Positions 45,643 to 59,100 of a stretch of DNA of 64,000 bases are shown piece by piece (position 1 is the first letter of the stretch; each line of letters begins with the position of its first letter). Under the pieces are notes generated by a model, which searched no databases, was not told the origin of the DNA, and saw nothing but the letters and a program-made list of their open reading frames with translations. The position numbers and the translations under genes are program-made. Origin of the DNA: Colias croceus (taxonomy: Eukaryota; Arthropoda; Insecta; Lepidoptera; Pieridae); contig NC_059544.1 of the NCBI RefSeq assembly GCF_905220415.1, forward strand, positions 1,800,501-1,864,500, in the 5' to 3' direction.

Positions 45643-47341
45643 TAATCGTATAATATGAAATGTTGTCCAACTACAAATCGAAAGGCACTGTATCCATTCA
45701 GAAAAATGTCTAAGCTGTACAAATGTGAAATCTACATTTAATTATACCATAACTTAATTATAAACCGTTACATTTAATTTATAAATCAAAAATTTACGGA
45801 AATTTGAGTTTGAAACATTTTTTATAAAATACAGCTTATGTAAAGGATAAAAATCAATAAACTTAAAGATTCAGAATAAATAAACAATTACATAATATAA
45901 ATGATATTATACATCTAAATGTTATACTTATCATTCTAAAAATCAACAAATAATAGGAATCAGAAAGCATACTAAATGAAAATCATTATATTATGTCCCT
46001 AGTTGTATAGAAGAAAGAATCGTATCATATTATTGTTTTATTAAAAAAATGAACGTTATGCCTTAATAAAATTAACGCTCCCAATCCTATTTATGCATAT
46101 AACTTAGCCACGCGTTACTCAAATAATTTTGTCCGTGGGCTAAATTAGCTTATGAGTAAATAAATAGTACAGAGATTCTTAAAAAAATATCAATCATCTA
46201 ACGGATTGAAATAATAGGTAAGTACTTAAATAAATTTTATTTAACTGATAGCACTATAAAAAATTGTTATGAAGCTTTGTGTCTGTACTATTTATATACT
46301 CATGTGGTTGTAATGTGTGATGTTGACGCCAACATTGGCCAATTAATAGGAATATTTGCAACTTAGCACAAATAACGTCGAACAGAACGAACTTCTGTTC
46401 ATTATTTCTTGTAATATATCGAACACAACGACCGCCTTGAGACGACGATTTATTACCACGAGGTTCCACTTGAATTTGATCAGGAAAGTGATGAAAGCTA
46501 TCCAATCTAGTTTTTATTTTACTTCAATACATGCAGTATTTCCAAGCATATTGTAATTAAGATATAAACTAATCGGTAAAATTGTATTAAAATCGGTTCA
46601 GTAGTTTAGTCCTAACTACTAAGTCCGTAGTACACAAACGGCATGGAACTTAAAAATATTTTGATTGGAATAAAATAAAACGTAATGTGTAGAATTTCAT
46701 GAAGAATCCTGGTATCAGGAATTAAAAGCTGCAAATTCCCAGACACTGATCGTGTAAGTATTATTATCTGTTCATTTGACAAAGTATACAGAGTTATATT
46801 TTCTTGATTTCAAATACTGTTACGTCCTATTGTTAAAGTAAGCCTTGGAGTGTCTTGTCTTCCATTGCCACAAGGATCGTTGTTCCATTTGAATTCTCTT
46901 TTATTGATACTCAAATGCTTACGAATCGGAAAAAGGTAATCCTATCAAATAGTTACTTAGATATTTTTATCTTCAAATGAAAATTAAAATATCAAGGTGG
47001 AAGTTTATTTAGGGTTACCTAACAAATAAGTAATTATTGATTATGTAGTTTTAGACAGCAATGTGATATCTTCAAATAAAAAAATTGCTTTCTTCTTCTG
47101 GGTAATAGAAGCAGTTTGACACCAAAAATACAATAATTGTTATCGCTAGTCATTTACAAAATGAGAGGATAGATTTATATTTTCAGGCGTACTGCAAATG
47201 ATGCATTTAATTCGTTTTATTAAATCTGTAATGTTCCAAGGCTATTTAAAGTCATGAATGCAAAAAAATAATCGTCTTCAGACAGCGATCTACATCTATA
47301 ACGTTCTGCCTACGAATGTACTACATATAGTACATAAGAAT
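45643..47341. other. AT-rich stretch
   Basis: 46254-46510 is open on both strands (minus strand about 90 codons including DQIQVEPRGNKSSS; plus strand 66 codons) and GC-richer, but lacks splice sites in a usable phase. Nothing else was recognised. Confidence 0.35.
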
Positions 47342-48110
47342 AAAAAACTCGCACACCGAGGGCTCCGAACAAACCAATTTTTTATTATGTTGTAACTCTA
47401 AAATTTTATGATTTTCGAAATTATTCCTCAACCTGCGCTATAAGAGCTTATTTTACCCCAATTTCAAAACTCTACGTACACGGGAAGTACCCTGTAGGTG
47501 TCGATTCCCTTGCTAATGTCGAAATTTGCGAAAATTTGCAGCATAAACGGCTGTATCTTTTGATTGCGTTGGTTTATAAGTTTGATTTTTTCGCAGCTTC
47601 AATCGACTCAAGTAATCAATATAAATTTCAGTTAAATGTCACATTACGCGCTCCTTATAAAATGGTTCTTGACAGACAGACAGACAGATGGGCAGATGGG
47701 ATGGACAGACGTAATCTTATTAGGGTTCTGGACCCTTAAAAACCAAACCCTTTGGGATGCAGCCGTTAATACTGCAATTTTTAGCAAATTTTGACATTTG
47801 CAAGGCAATCAAAACCGACAGGGTACTTCCCAAGTACATAAAATCTTTAAATTTGGTAAAAAGCAATGTTTTATAAAAACAGATATAAGAATAATTGCAA
47901 AGAACATGATTTTTTAATTGCCATTTACAAATAAAAAAAGTACTTAATAATTTCAACTTTCAACTAATATGAACGCCTACGTGTATTAACTTGATATTCA
48001 CATTTAAAACTCAGATTTACAATTTAAAAGATACCTACAGCATAATAAAAAAAATAAGTTTGTACGAAGCCCTCGGTGCGCGAGTCCGACTCGCACTTGG
48101 CCGGCTTTTT
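47342..48110. mobile_element. 770 bp element with inverted CACCGAGGGCT ends
   Basis: The left end (ACTCGCACACCGAGGGCTCC) and the reverse complement of the right end (ACTCGCGCACCGAGGGCTTC) match at about 22 of 26 bases. The right end extends further with a GAGTCCGACTC palindrome and TTGGCCGGC. A (GACA)n run is at 47670-47690. This end sequence is, to my knowledge, widespread in Lepidoptera. No transposase frame is present, so the copy is non-autonomous. Confidence 0.6.
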
Positions 48111-49149
48111 ATTTTTTCTGAAACTTAAGGTTCCCCAATAAATAATAATATGTTGTATTTGTATGAAGGTAAGAATATGTTGTACAATTAAAGTGTTAAA
48201 TTTCTTTTTGAGTTTGTCCTACACAAATTACATAGTATCGCTTTGTCCTATATATAGGTCATAGTGAAAACCATTGTTCCCTTGTTCATTGTTGTTTGTA
48301 GGTTTTTTTACTATTTTTCCAGCATATATACACTTTTAACCATAATATACTAAAACTAAAAGAATTAAGAAAGAAAATGTGTCTCTGGAATTTTTTCGTA
48401 AGCAGGTTACGGACTATAATTTTTGTAGTTGATTATGTATATCGTTTTTAACCTGAGGACAATTATAAATACCACAAAAACGATACCTTTCAATATAAAC
48501 AAAACATATTATCATGTACATTTTATTTTGTATGAAAATGAAAAATTTAATTGAAGACGAAATTTAAAAAATAGTGACGTTGAATTTGTGAACATCCTGT
48601 ATGCGGATTTTACGGGGAAATTATTGTCGGTTTTGATTTGAAAACGAAATATCTCTAAAATGGAACACAGTATCAAATTTTGAATTATATCATTAAAATC
48701 TTCATAAAATTTCTCGTAAAATGATGTAAAGAACAAATACAATATGTAAAAAAAAATATGATTTAACAGGGGTCAAAAACTAAGCAACGTACAGTTAAGT
48801 GATAGATACATATTTGAAACCATTATTTATGGTATAATTGTTGGTAATTTTCATTATTTCGGCACATAAACATTAGGTTATATAGTCAATAATAATAAAA
48901 AGACCAATAAATAATTACTGTTTTTCAACTTTCCGCAAAATTTTACATTTTGTAAAACTTTAAAAGTTAAAAGTTACTCGACTAAAGTATGACATAATTA
49001 CTGATATATTTCGAATATTTATCGGTCAAATTATTATTGGATGGACTTTAAATATTCAGTAATTCATAAGCTATCAACTAAATAGTCGTTTATGCAGATT
49101 TGAACTATATTTGCGTTACAATGAGCCAATTTCCAACCGGCGGTGATTT
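48111..49149. other. AT-rich stretch
   Basis: Nothing recognised. The minus-strand frame 48512-48742 is low in complexity and has no support. Confidence 0.5.
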
Positions 49150-49229
49150 GGCACAGATCTGTGCCCCGACAGACTACGGGTACAAAATTTTTGGCACAGA
49201 TCTGTGTTCCGACAGACGAGGGTTTAACA
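49150..49229. repeat. Tandem 43-bp repeat built on a palindrome
   Basis: GGCACAGATCTGTGCC (49150-49165) is a perfect 16 bp palindrome. The unit TTGGCACAGATCTGTG..CCGACAGAC recurs exactly 43 bases later (49193-), where the last bases of the palindrome have changed. The trailing part (GACAGAC.A.GGGT) is also conserved. Confidence 0.8.
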
Positions 49230-49910
49230 AATAACAAGTGTGCCACTTCGTATCGAATTTATGAATCTTTTTTGCAAATCAAAAGCCGGTTTATTTCAGC
49301 CTAAGTTATAATTATGCGAATTTATAAGAATCGATGACTGATAAAAAGGGAATTTCATAAGTTATCATCAGATAAAGATCAATAACACATATTTTTAATA
49401 TATTATTGCAATATCGTAAAAATACCCAAAAAGTCAAATCTAATATAAATACCTAATATCATAATATGTACAAAAAGGTTTTTCAAGTTTCTAACTGATG
49501 ATTGGTGTTTTGTCCAACTCTGCACAAAATTATGCTTGAAAATACGTTCCTTGAAAAACTCAATGTAGTGCCTTTAGTGTTAAATAACAATGAAAATAAA
49601 ACTCTCATTTCAACACGACATGTCACATTCAATATTCACCTAAAAACCAACACCCAAAGCTTCATTTTCCTATACTCCATTGTTAACACAGCACGGCAGC
49701 ATCTTCGAAATTCCCTTTAAATCATCTCATTGAAGCTGCTACAATGTTGCGTGTATTAATAAGAATCCACGTTGACACTGCGCATACTTTGAGATCCAAC
49801 TTGATTGAAGTATTTATGTCATTCATTGAATAACTGATACCTTTTAATTGATTCGTGATTGGGTTAACGCGTAACTAGCTTTGATTTGCGATGGAGATTA
49901 AAAAAAAAAA

Positions 49911-50078
49911 GACGTGTAGCACTCTGGGACTGCCGCGGTAGAGCTATTGCATAGCATGCCTTCAAGCTACACCTCCGAGCCCGTCGGAGTGGGGAGCGTG
50001 AGGTTTTTCGTTACGGAATTTCTGGATTCGGTCCCCGCGCTCAAGGCCCGCGATAGAAGCTATGCAATAGCTTAAAAA
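49911..50078 (+). mobile_element. Structured GC-rich retroposon-like repeat, copy 2
   Basis: Near-identical to 35107-35279, in the same orientation. Here the 14-base inverted pair AGCTATTGCATAGC (49942-49955) and GCTATGCAATAGCT (50059-50072) is perfect. It follows a run of 10 As (49900-49910) and ends in CTTAAAAA. Differences from copy 1 are few: a small deletion near the start and CCCCGCGC against CCGC. Confidence 0.6.
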
Positions 50079-53000
50079 TCGATATAAGTATACACGTTTC
50101 TATAGGTTTCTTTAAAACTTTCTGGTAAGTGCAGTGGTTAATGCTGTATCTAAAATCAAGCAGTACAATGTTTGATTTCTAATGCACACGTAAAGTCTCG
50201 ATCTTACATGGCCAAAAAGCATTGCACAGAAATATTTGAATGAAAGAAAAACAATCTAATTTTATAACGTTTCATATTATTGTAGTTTTCAATATATTAA
50301 TCGTGAGTTATTTATCTTCTCTATATTAAGTCGAGAAACAAGAAGGCTTCTCTTAATTTATGAGGAATACGAAAGCGGGACTTCCATGTAACAAATCTGG
50401 CCTTCGAAGCCCTTTTTAATTGGGTACACTATACATCGATGTAAACAATTCACGACCATTTTAAATGTCTTCAAAATAACTTACTTTTTAAATAGGTACA
50501 AATCACTGTAAGTGAAAAGCAATAGAAGTTAAAAAAGCCCATTTTCTCAATCCATGAATATTCTCAACCGCATTAAACCCACTTTTACCACGACTAGATA
50601 AATTTAGGAGGTTACTTTATCGACTAGAACCTCTGCTTCAGTATACACTGCTTATTTAACATTAACGGTACTATCGAATACCCTTCATTAGCAGCAATGT
50701 AATATAAAACACGCGATGAATTCGCCTTTCAATGCAGAACCTATAACTATAGCCTACAGATGGCATCTAATCGCTATGTAGTATCGTAAAATATGTATCT
50801 TATAGACTTTCTAAGCTAGACCACTGGTTAATTTAGAGGAATTCCGTTAAGAGGAAAAGCGATAGCAGCGTAATCGTTAGTTAAACTACTGATAAAATGG
50901 TAGTTAAACCCACTAATAGTAAAATGTGAAAGTTTGTGAGCGTGTTATTGGATCACCAAAGCGTTACTTTTACGGATAAATAAACTAATAATAGAGCTAA
51001 ATGTACGAAAGATTACAGTGTTGATGAGTCCGTTTCATATCTCTATCAATGATAGCTTTTTTTCACGGGTAGAGCTTCACCAACCCATCTCAACAACCTA
51101 TCGATCCTTTAGTTTTATAAAACTGTATATTATAAAGGATCCAGATATCTGAAATGTATATTTAGTTATACATAGTTCAGGAAACAATGAAAGAAATATC
51201 ACCAAAATTGATAACGCAACCAAAAGTTTCAGAAAACGTAGTTTCACTGTACACCGCCAAACAAAAGCGTTCTGTGAACAAAATTTCGTACGAAATATTT
51301 CATAATTAGTATACGTACAGATAATTTCACTGCACTGTGTATTCATTTCTTTTCCCACAGTGATACAGAAATTAATTAGACATTCAATGTTCAATTGTTG
51401 ACGCCGTGGGAGACGCCATTTTATGATCACCTTTCCGCACTATACAGTTTTTGTTAATCACTCTTTAATTGAATTTGATGACTATTTTAATTTAGTAAAG
51501 TTTCCTTTTCGCACGCTTTTGATCTTTTGTCTAATTTAAATACGTTTTATTGAGTGATGAAGACAGATTTCTCTTCTGGATGTTTGTTGTAATGTCTTTG
51601 ATTTGCAGGGAACAAAATAAAATTACTATACAAATTAAATAACATTGATGAATGGATCGAATATAACGTTACAATACTATCCAAGGCATATGACAACAGA
51701 TACACTGAAATACCTCTATCTACATAGAATACAGTATTAAATAATATACTTTTTATAGAAGAAACTGCAACTTACATAGTAAATAATAACTAAATCTAGT
51801 GAATGATTTCGACTTTTCTACCTTTTTACATACCGCATCTAGTCATGTTTACAATCAAGTTAAAATCCATTACTATTTCCGTAAATATACTATAATTCCT
51901 AACATCCGATAGACCAGGCTCTAAATTCTTACTTTTACATCATTAGCCGCTATATTAAATAGAAAAACTGGCATACCAAGCTTAGCTTTCTACAGCTAGT
52001 TTAATTGTGGAGAAATTTAATAATCTAGCGACGACATTATGTTGAACATCGCTTGATGAAGCAATTGCTTACGAATATTGTTATTAAGTGGAAAATTATG
52101 GTTCTCTTTGGTTTGTCGTATTTGCTGAGTTTGAAAATTGAGGTTAGATTATTATAGGTATGTTACTTAGAGCTTTCTCAGTGTACATATAATTATAAAT
52201 GTTATTCATTTCTAGAAAAACTAAGCCTTAGTTATTTGTAGGATTAAAAACATAACAAGAAATTTACGTAAAAATATAAATTCTACAAGTTAAATATTCT
52301 TATATTTCCCTTTCTATACGTTTCAAACATTCCCGTTATCCAAAACTATCATTTATATGCAACAAAACGAAAAACTTAAGTGGTATTGCATAACCGAAAA
52401 TCTACGAAACATGTCTTATCTTATCAAAGCCTTATAAAATATACACGCTCACTTCATTAGATAATCCATCGTTATTTATCTACAAAATCTAGAATTTCTC
52501 GTTGTATAATTAAACACTTTATTTATTTTGTATAGAAACTTAACCTATTTAGTATTCAATAATGCTGATGATAATATTGGTATTTATAGTTCACAGATTA
52601 AATTTAAGGGAGAGTTTAGACTTCCTGTATTTCAACTAATTATGATGAAATGATGATATTCAAGTACTTTCATGGCAAATATTTCTACATCAGAATCACA
52701 TTGTCTAAATACAACCTTCATATGTAAGCATTTCATTTTACTAAACCCAAACATGCTGACACAAAATTTCCTTTAACGATGTCTCTACCTCAGCCCTATG
52801 ACAATCCCACGTTATCTAAACAGTCATAAGGCAAATTCATTTTCCCAAAAGCAAGATAACATCCTTTTACTTAAATAAACAGCGTTATCAGGTACCTGCT
52901 ACCAATGTTACGTACCGTAGTCCGTAATAGGTTTGCTGTGTTTCACATTCGTCATAAACGTCTACCCTTTGTGTTCCCGAGAATTAGCACGTCTGATGCT

Positions 53001-53268
53001 GTTGGATATGTGTTAATTGTATCCCTTTTTATTGATATTCAGGTAAAAATGGTATTTTAATAAATTGTGTTTCCACGTTGGCTAGATAGCCTGCTACATA
53101 ATAGGAAAATTAAATAAAATTGCCGTGAAAATTATCATTAAAAATTAAAATACGTTCATACAATTCACTGAGTAGTTCATATTATAATTTATTTGGTTTG
53201 ATTACTGTATCTGTTTAAAATATCGTAAATATTTTAATGCTTTGAATAAATAGGATAAAAATCTAAGA
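50079..53268. other. AT-rich stretch
   Basis: No element recognised. One minus-strand frame (51098-51430) is listed separately with low confidence. Confidence 0.4.
51098..51430 (-). CDS. Weak candidate small membrane protein
   Basis: The longest ATG-initiated frame outside the LINE: 110 codons with one predicted membrane helix (LKLLVALSILVIFLSLF) near residues 68-84 and a basic N-terminal region (KWRLPRRQQ). The sequence around the start is GC-richer (GGCGTCTCCCACGGCGTC), and an overlapping ATG in another frame has a better initiation context (AAAATGG). One frame of this length is expected by chance in 64 kb of AT-rich DNA, and no family is recognised. Confidence 0.2.
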   Translation of the reverse strand: MIIKWRLPRRQQLNIECLINFCITVGKEMNTQCSEIICTYTNYEIFRTKFCSQNAFVWRCTVKLRFLKLLVALSILVIFLSLFPELCITKYTFQISGSFIIYSFIKLKDR

Positions 53269-53511
53269 TCCATACTAATATTATAAATGCGAAAGTAACT
53301 CTGTCTGTCTATCTGTTACTCAATCACGCCTAAACTACTGAACCAAATTTGCATGAAATTTGGTATAGAGATATTTTGATACCCAAGAAAGGACATAGGC
53401 TACTCTTTACCCCGGGAAATAGGATAGGTTTTATCCCAGGAATCCCACGGGAACGGGAACTATGCGGGTTTTTCTTTGACTGCGCGGGCGAAGCTGCGGG
53501 TGTAAAGCTAT
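53269..53511 (+). mobile_element. Non-autonomous Helitron-like element
   Basis: Close homologue of 3129-3370 in the opposite orientation. Starts TCCATACTAATATTATAAAT, carries (GTCT)n, GGAATCCCACGGGAACGGG and GCGCGGGCGAAGCTGCGGG. The terminal CTAG is changed to CTAT, the only decayed end in this family. Confidence 0.7.
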
Positions 53512-54728
53512 AAGCAAATGGGCGTTTAAATATTTACAGAGAAGAAACTATTCTAAAGACAAAATTTACGCAACATCTAACATTAAAATCGTAACAATAT
53601 TTGCAATACCAAACATTTTAAAAGCACCTTTCTCAAAATATACATTCCTAGACTGGACAAGCTTTTTTGGGAACAATTTGGGAACACAAAGGTTACTCAG
53701 GTACCAACAATGATCCCTTTAGAGTTTAGACCATGACCAACGGACCATTATAGATTTTTTATATCGCGAAATAGGGTGAAGATGATGTTTCATGTTTTTT
53801 TATTCAATCATTTTGACTCCACCTGACCCTGAATGTATGTTTAGTTTTTCTATGTTCTGAGTAAATGGTATGGCATGGTTGGTTGTGAAAATAAATTTTG
53901 AAGTCATTATAAGGATGATCGCTTTTACGCTTCACCTGTAAGTATTTTAGATATCAAAACCAGAATCTCCTAAACAAGAACATTAGAAAAAAAATATTAG
54001 AATAAACCAACGCTATCGAAGGAATTAAAATTTTTCTATAACAACAACAGAAAAGTTTACTCGCAAAGTTAAATATATGTACGATGGGTCTTAATACGAA
54101 CTAAACAGTAGTAGTTAGTCAAACTCCTCATTAATTTATTAATCTCTTCACACGAGTATATAACTACAGTTTTCATTAGTATAGAACTTTTCTAAACAAA
54201 AATTACCTCATCAACAATTCATATTTTACCTACACATCATACAAGCTCACAAAATCCTTTCAATACAAAGTCAAAACACCATTCGTCACGTCCCTAAGAA
54301 AATATCCTACAAACTTGACGATTTTATAATAATACCGGAATACACGAACAAAAAATACAACGGCCGCCTTTATTACACCACTAGACACCCCTGACCGGTA
54401 TTAATAAAAAATAAACTCTATTTCAACTGGCTAGAGTGGCTTTTTGTGCTGCTTTTAATAGTAGTCTAAGACAGTAATCTTTGAGCTTCATCAATTATCT
54501 TCAGTAGAGATAATTACTTTTATAGAGCAGGGCCAGTTTAATAGCAGAGGTCTCGTAGGCACCAATTTTGGGCGATTGTTTCTGAGAATTCCAATGTCCC
54601 GATAGTTTTGAAGTTTTTATGGGTTTATTAGCTAGTCCTTACTCCTTAGTGTTGGTCTATGTATGATGTAGGTATTGATTGATTTTTAATGAGGTTTCTT
54701 TGTTTGTAAATCCAATATGTTAAGTTAA

Positions 54729-54928
54729 TCACTACATAGTAAGTATAAAACAAAGTCGCTTTCTCTGTCCCTATGTCCCTATATCCCTTTGTATTCTAAA
54801 TCTTTAAAACTACGCAACGGATTTTGATGCGGTTTTTTTTAATAGATAGATTTATTCAAGAGGAAGGTTTTTGTATATATTTTATTTGGTTTTAGACAAA
54901 GCGGGCGAAGCCGCGGGCGGTAAGCTAG
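54729..54928 (+). mobile_element. Non-autonomous Helitron-like element
   Basis: Starts TCACTACATAGTAAGTATAA and ends AAAGCGGGCGAAGCCGCGGG then CTAG before a T. The body (ACTACGCAACGGATTTTGAT, TTCAAGAGGAAGG) differs from the other copies, so this is a separate subfamily sharing only its ends. Confidence 0.7.
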
Positions 54929-55999
54929 TTTAACAATAAACTATAAACATGTAACTTTATAACACTCTTAATACTTACAAATTACATTCTTTTAATTCGT
55001 TATTAATTTAATATACCTACCTAATTATTCGTATAAATACACAACTAATTTAAAACTCTATAATATTCATCCAAATTAATATTAAACTCTCGATTTCACT
55101 ACATACTCCTCCTTCAATTTCAAGCCATAACAATAGTAATGACAATACATATTATATATCAATTAACATTAATTTTTGTATTTCTGAACGTAGCGAATGT
55201 ATTTATGCGTTTATGAGTCGCGGTGTGTTTGAGGCCTTAGCTATTAGTGGCCATAAAACTGTGTTTACAATATTTACTACGTTCTACTAATTGTATGCTT
55301 TTATTGTGGATTCTTTAATTCTGGATTAATTGCTTTTATTGTTGTGATAGTTTTACAATTGTATGTAATTATTAGTTATAATGTACATAATAATATTGGT
55401 ACATAAAATTAAAAGGAAAGTTCATATGCCAAATATATTCTGTTATTTATTGAATTTAATTAAATTGCTAATAAACAATATCTTCCATTGTTTTTGTTTT
55501 ATTTTAATGATGATTTACTTTACCCCAAATTATTTTTATAGATTCTATTTTAATTTCATCTTTGAATGCTTTTTTTAATATTTGTTCAAAATTACAGTTT
55601 TATTGTAACTTGTACTACTAACTAAATTAGTAACATATCACTATTTAACAAAAGGCTTCCTCATCATTATCAAAGATAAATACCTTAAAATTTAATTCGA
55701 TGGAAGGGACAGGTCCCACTATCTCACGTTAAGTCGAATTTATGTTACTGCGCTCAATAAGTGATGCCTAATTTCTTCCCCTTAGGTAATTTAATGACGG
55801 ATACTCATTATTTCCATTAGCGACATTTGTATGTTAGATATTTCCTACAATACAATTTGCAAGTAAGTAGTTTATTTGTAATGACTCTATAAATTGAATT
55901 GATGTTTTTATTTTTTTATATAATTGTTGTTCAATTTTTTCAAGTGTACCTTAATAACCACATATAACTTATGCATCCATATAGGTATAATATAAATGA
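54929..55999. other. AT-rich stretch
   Basis: Nothing recognised. The plus-strand frame 55381-55578 is low in complexity. Confidence 0.5.
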
Positions 56000-56197
56000 T
56001 TAGCTGTGCCCAGCAGTTTCACTTACATTGCTCCGCTCCTATTGGTCTTAAGGTGATGATATATAGCCTATAACCTTCCACGATAAATGGGATATCTAAC
56101 ACCGAAGAGTTTTTCAAATCGGACCAGTAGTTCCTGAGATTAGCGCGTTCAAACAAACAAACAAACTCTTCAGCTTAATAATATTAATTATAGATAA
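56000..56197 (+). mobile_element. RTE-like LINE 3' tail or derived SINE
   Basis: Second good copy of 11406-11607: TAGCTGTGCC start, TTGCTCCGCTCCTATTGGTC, AAATCGGACCAGTAGTT, (AAAC)n and TAATATTAATTATAGATAA at the end. Same orientation as the first copy. Confidence 0.5.
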
Positions 56198-59100
56198 TCG
56201 AAAATATTCTTACCAATTCAGCATAGCATACAAAGCTCATCAAAAAATAAATCTCAATAATTTGGCTCTACATCTTGTACAATATAACAATTCTAATACA
56301 AAAAAAAATATACACCTTACAATTCTTTTATAAAAATATATATCTACTGACAATTTAAACTTACCTGTCTGAAACCCAGGACGGGTCTATAGAAGGTACA
56401 GGTTCGGTGATATCAAAGGGTCCATTTCATTCATCCCAAACGTATTATTATTGTATGGAATTGTCAAATGATAGGTTAAAAAAAACATGGCGCCAGGTAT
56501 GTACCTGGGGCGGATCATTACAAAAATTTTTAATTTTCGACGGCTTTTTGAAATATGTAGAGCGATTTATTTGAGAGTTTTTTCCGCAAAATCTTTATAT
56601 CATACACGATGTGTTATGACATCTAAAGTTTAGTGCGAGTGGATGTACAATAAACAATAAATTATTTAAAGATTAGATTACATTAGTATCATTGTGAATA
56701 TTGTTCAGAATAATTGTAATACTCAAAATTAATCAGTACATCGTATGATTAAAATCTATTCAGATGAATATTATCGATATTTAAAACTTAATATTTTTAG
56801 TACTTAAATGAATATATGCGGTGGAAATGTTATGTTATTCTAAAATATTCCTATGTCCAAATTCTTCTTTGTTATAACTTTAACAAGCCACGTTTACCTG
56901 GCTTACCTGTCTACACTCTACCCGCTAGCCGAAATAATTGCCGTCATTACAGCAGGTAATAGACGCAACAAATATACTTTCAAATACTTTAAAATAGATT
57001 ATTATTGTTACTATAACTCTGTGTCAAACTTGGAAAGGAGCAGAGCTTAATATAAATAATCAAATAATTCAAGTCTTTTACAAAACATTTGTTATTTAAT
57101 AAATAATATAGACTTGAAAATTGTATATCTACTTGACAAATAATTCGAAGCTTTTTGTAGATCAATTTTCACGTGAATCGAGATTTCTAGAGAAAGAGAA
57201 TCATTGTTCGTAATTTCAAATACAACTACATACTTCAAAACTATAATTTACCTGAATGAAAAATATACTACATTAAACATAATTATTAATAAAAAGCATT
57301 ACCTATGATCCAACTATAAATAACCCGACATTTTGAAATGCGTAAACCGCAATTCAGAAACTAATTTTTATCCTATTAAAACCGACAAATCTCACTCCAT
57401 TTCTCATAAAACTAGATGATGTAAGAAAAATGAGGAATCCTATAATTTTCTGCGATCCAATATGACACTTACACACTATATAATAGGGGGGATAATTGCG
57501 CGCGCGCAGGTCATTAAGGCTACATCTTACTTGCGTGAGGCGGTCTATAATAATGTTACCTGGAACAAAAAAGATGGAATTATTACACACTGTTACAAAG
57601 TGAACTTAACTATAGCATGAGTATTTTAATATACATAACATAAATTATATTGTAAGTGTAAATAGCTTTAGTATATTATATGATGTCAGAAATAAATCGA
57701 TGTTTACTTGGTTGGAGGCTTCGTAAAGGAATTAAATATAAATTAGTTGAGTTAGTTACAAAGTAATATTATGCTGTGAGGCTTTTTATATCCTTTATTA
57801 TTTTGAGTACCTATTAGCTGCGGTCTTTGCATGAATTAGACAATCAAATCGTAAACTTTAAACAAAAGAAATAAACTGTAACATACCTAAATAGCTCACA
57901 GATAGTCTACGGAGCTTTCAAGTTTCGTAAACACTTTTTAAATTGCAATAAAAATCACAACCTTACAATCCCTATTTAAAAATATGCGCATTTGTCAAGC
58001 TTGTTGCCTTACAAATTATTATTTGACCCCATGAAAATACCAACCAAACTTCACAGTGCGCCGCAAAATCCTTTCCAAATGAAGCCATTGTGGCGCGAAA
58101 GTGTCAAAAAAGATATTATAAATTAACCAGTGACTCGCTAACGAACTTTTCTTTCACATCACTCTTTTATTAAGTTATTTATCGTCCAGGTTAAAGACAC
58201 AAGTCAATGATTAATGAAGCATATTTGAGTTTGAATGCGCTCTGAAAAAATAAAGGGAACGATTATATCACGGTTAGAGCACAAAGAGTTTGTTCGTTAT
58301 AAAACTGATGTGTTTTATTTGAATTGAAGTGTGAATTCGGGAGGTTAGATGTTATGTAATGTGTGCTAGAAGTAAGATAGCAGTGGCTAATCAGATGGTA
58401 TTGAGCTTTCCAAATGAGGAGGTATCAAGTTTGTCTACATAATAATATAGTTCCTTATAAAGTTATTATGGAAAAGTCGACGTTGAATGAAAGAACTATT
58501 GTTTATTTCTAACATTTCACGACTTTACGTCCACGATTTTAGACTACTCGAAATAGGTACATAAAAATGTTTAATTATATCGTTAACTTACAGTTTCAAC
58601 GGAATATTAAAAGTTAATTCTTCATATGAAGGAATTTCATCAGATCGTCAGGCTTTTACACTAAGTTCATAAATTAGTCTCAAGAGTAACTGCAGTAGTG
58701 ATATATCACTATTTGTATCTCCACTTATTACTAGAAACTATTAACAAATACCATCACCAAGTTTACAAAACACATTAAATAGTGCATGTGATTGAAAATA
58801 GCGAGCCGCACCCAAAATCAAAATTCCGGCCTGCCAATAAACGTCGATTCTTGTAAAGGCCTTTATATGTATGACCTCAAGTGTCAGTCACTGCCTCTTA
58901 CTTACCTACTAATAATAGGTTCTAATAACACCTGTTGGAATTAATATAGAGGAGTTAATGCGTATATAATGATTAGCATCGTAGTTATCATTTTTGAATG
59001 AATGTAATTTTATTATGGGGCTGTGAAATTGCGAAATTATTTTATCATACAAATAGTACTAGTATACTTTTATATTATCTGTGTTACGGGTATTGTTAAG

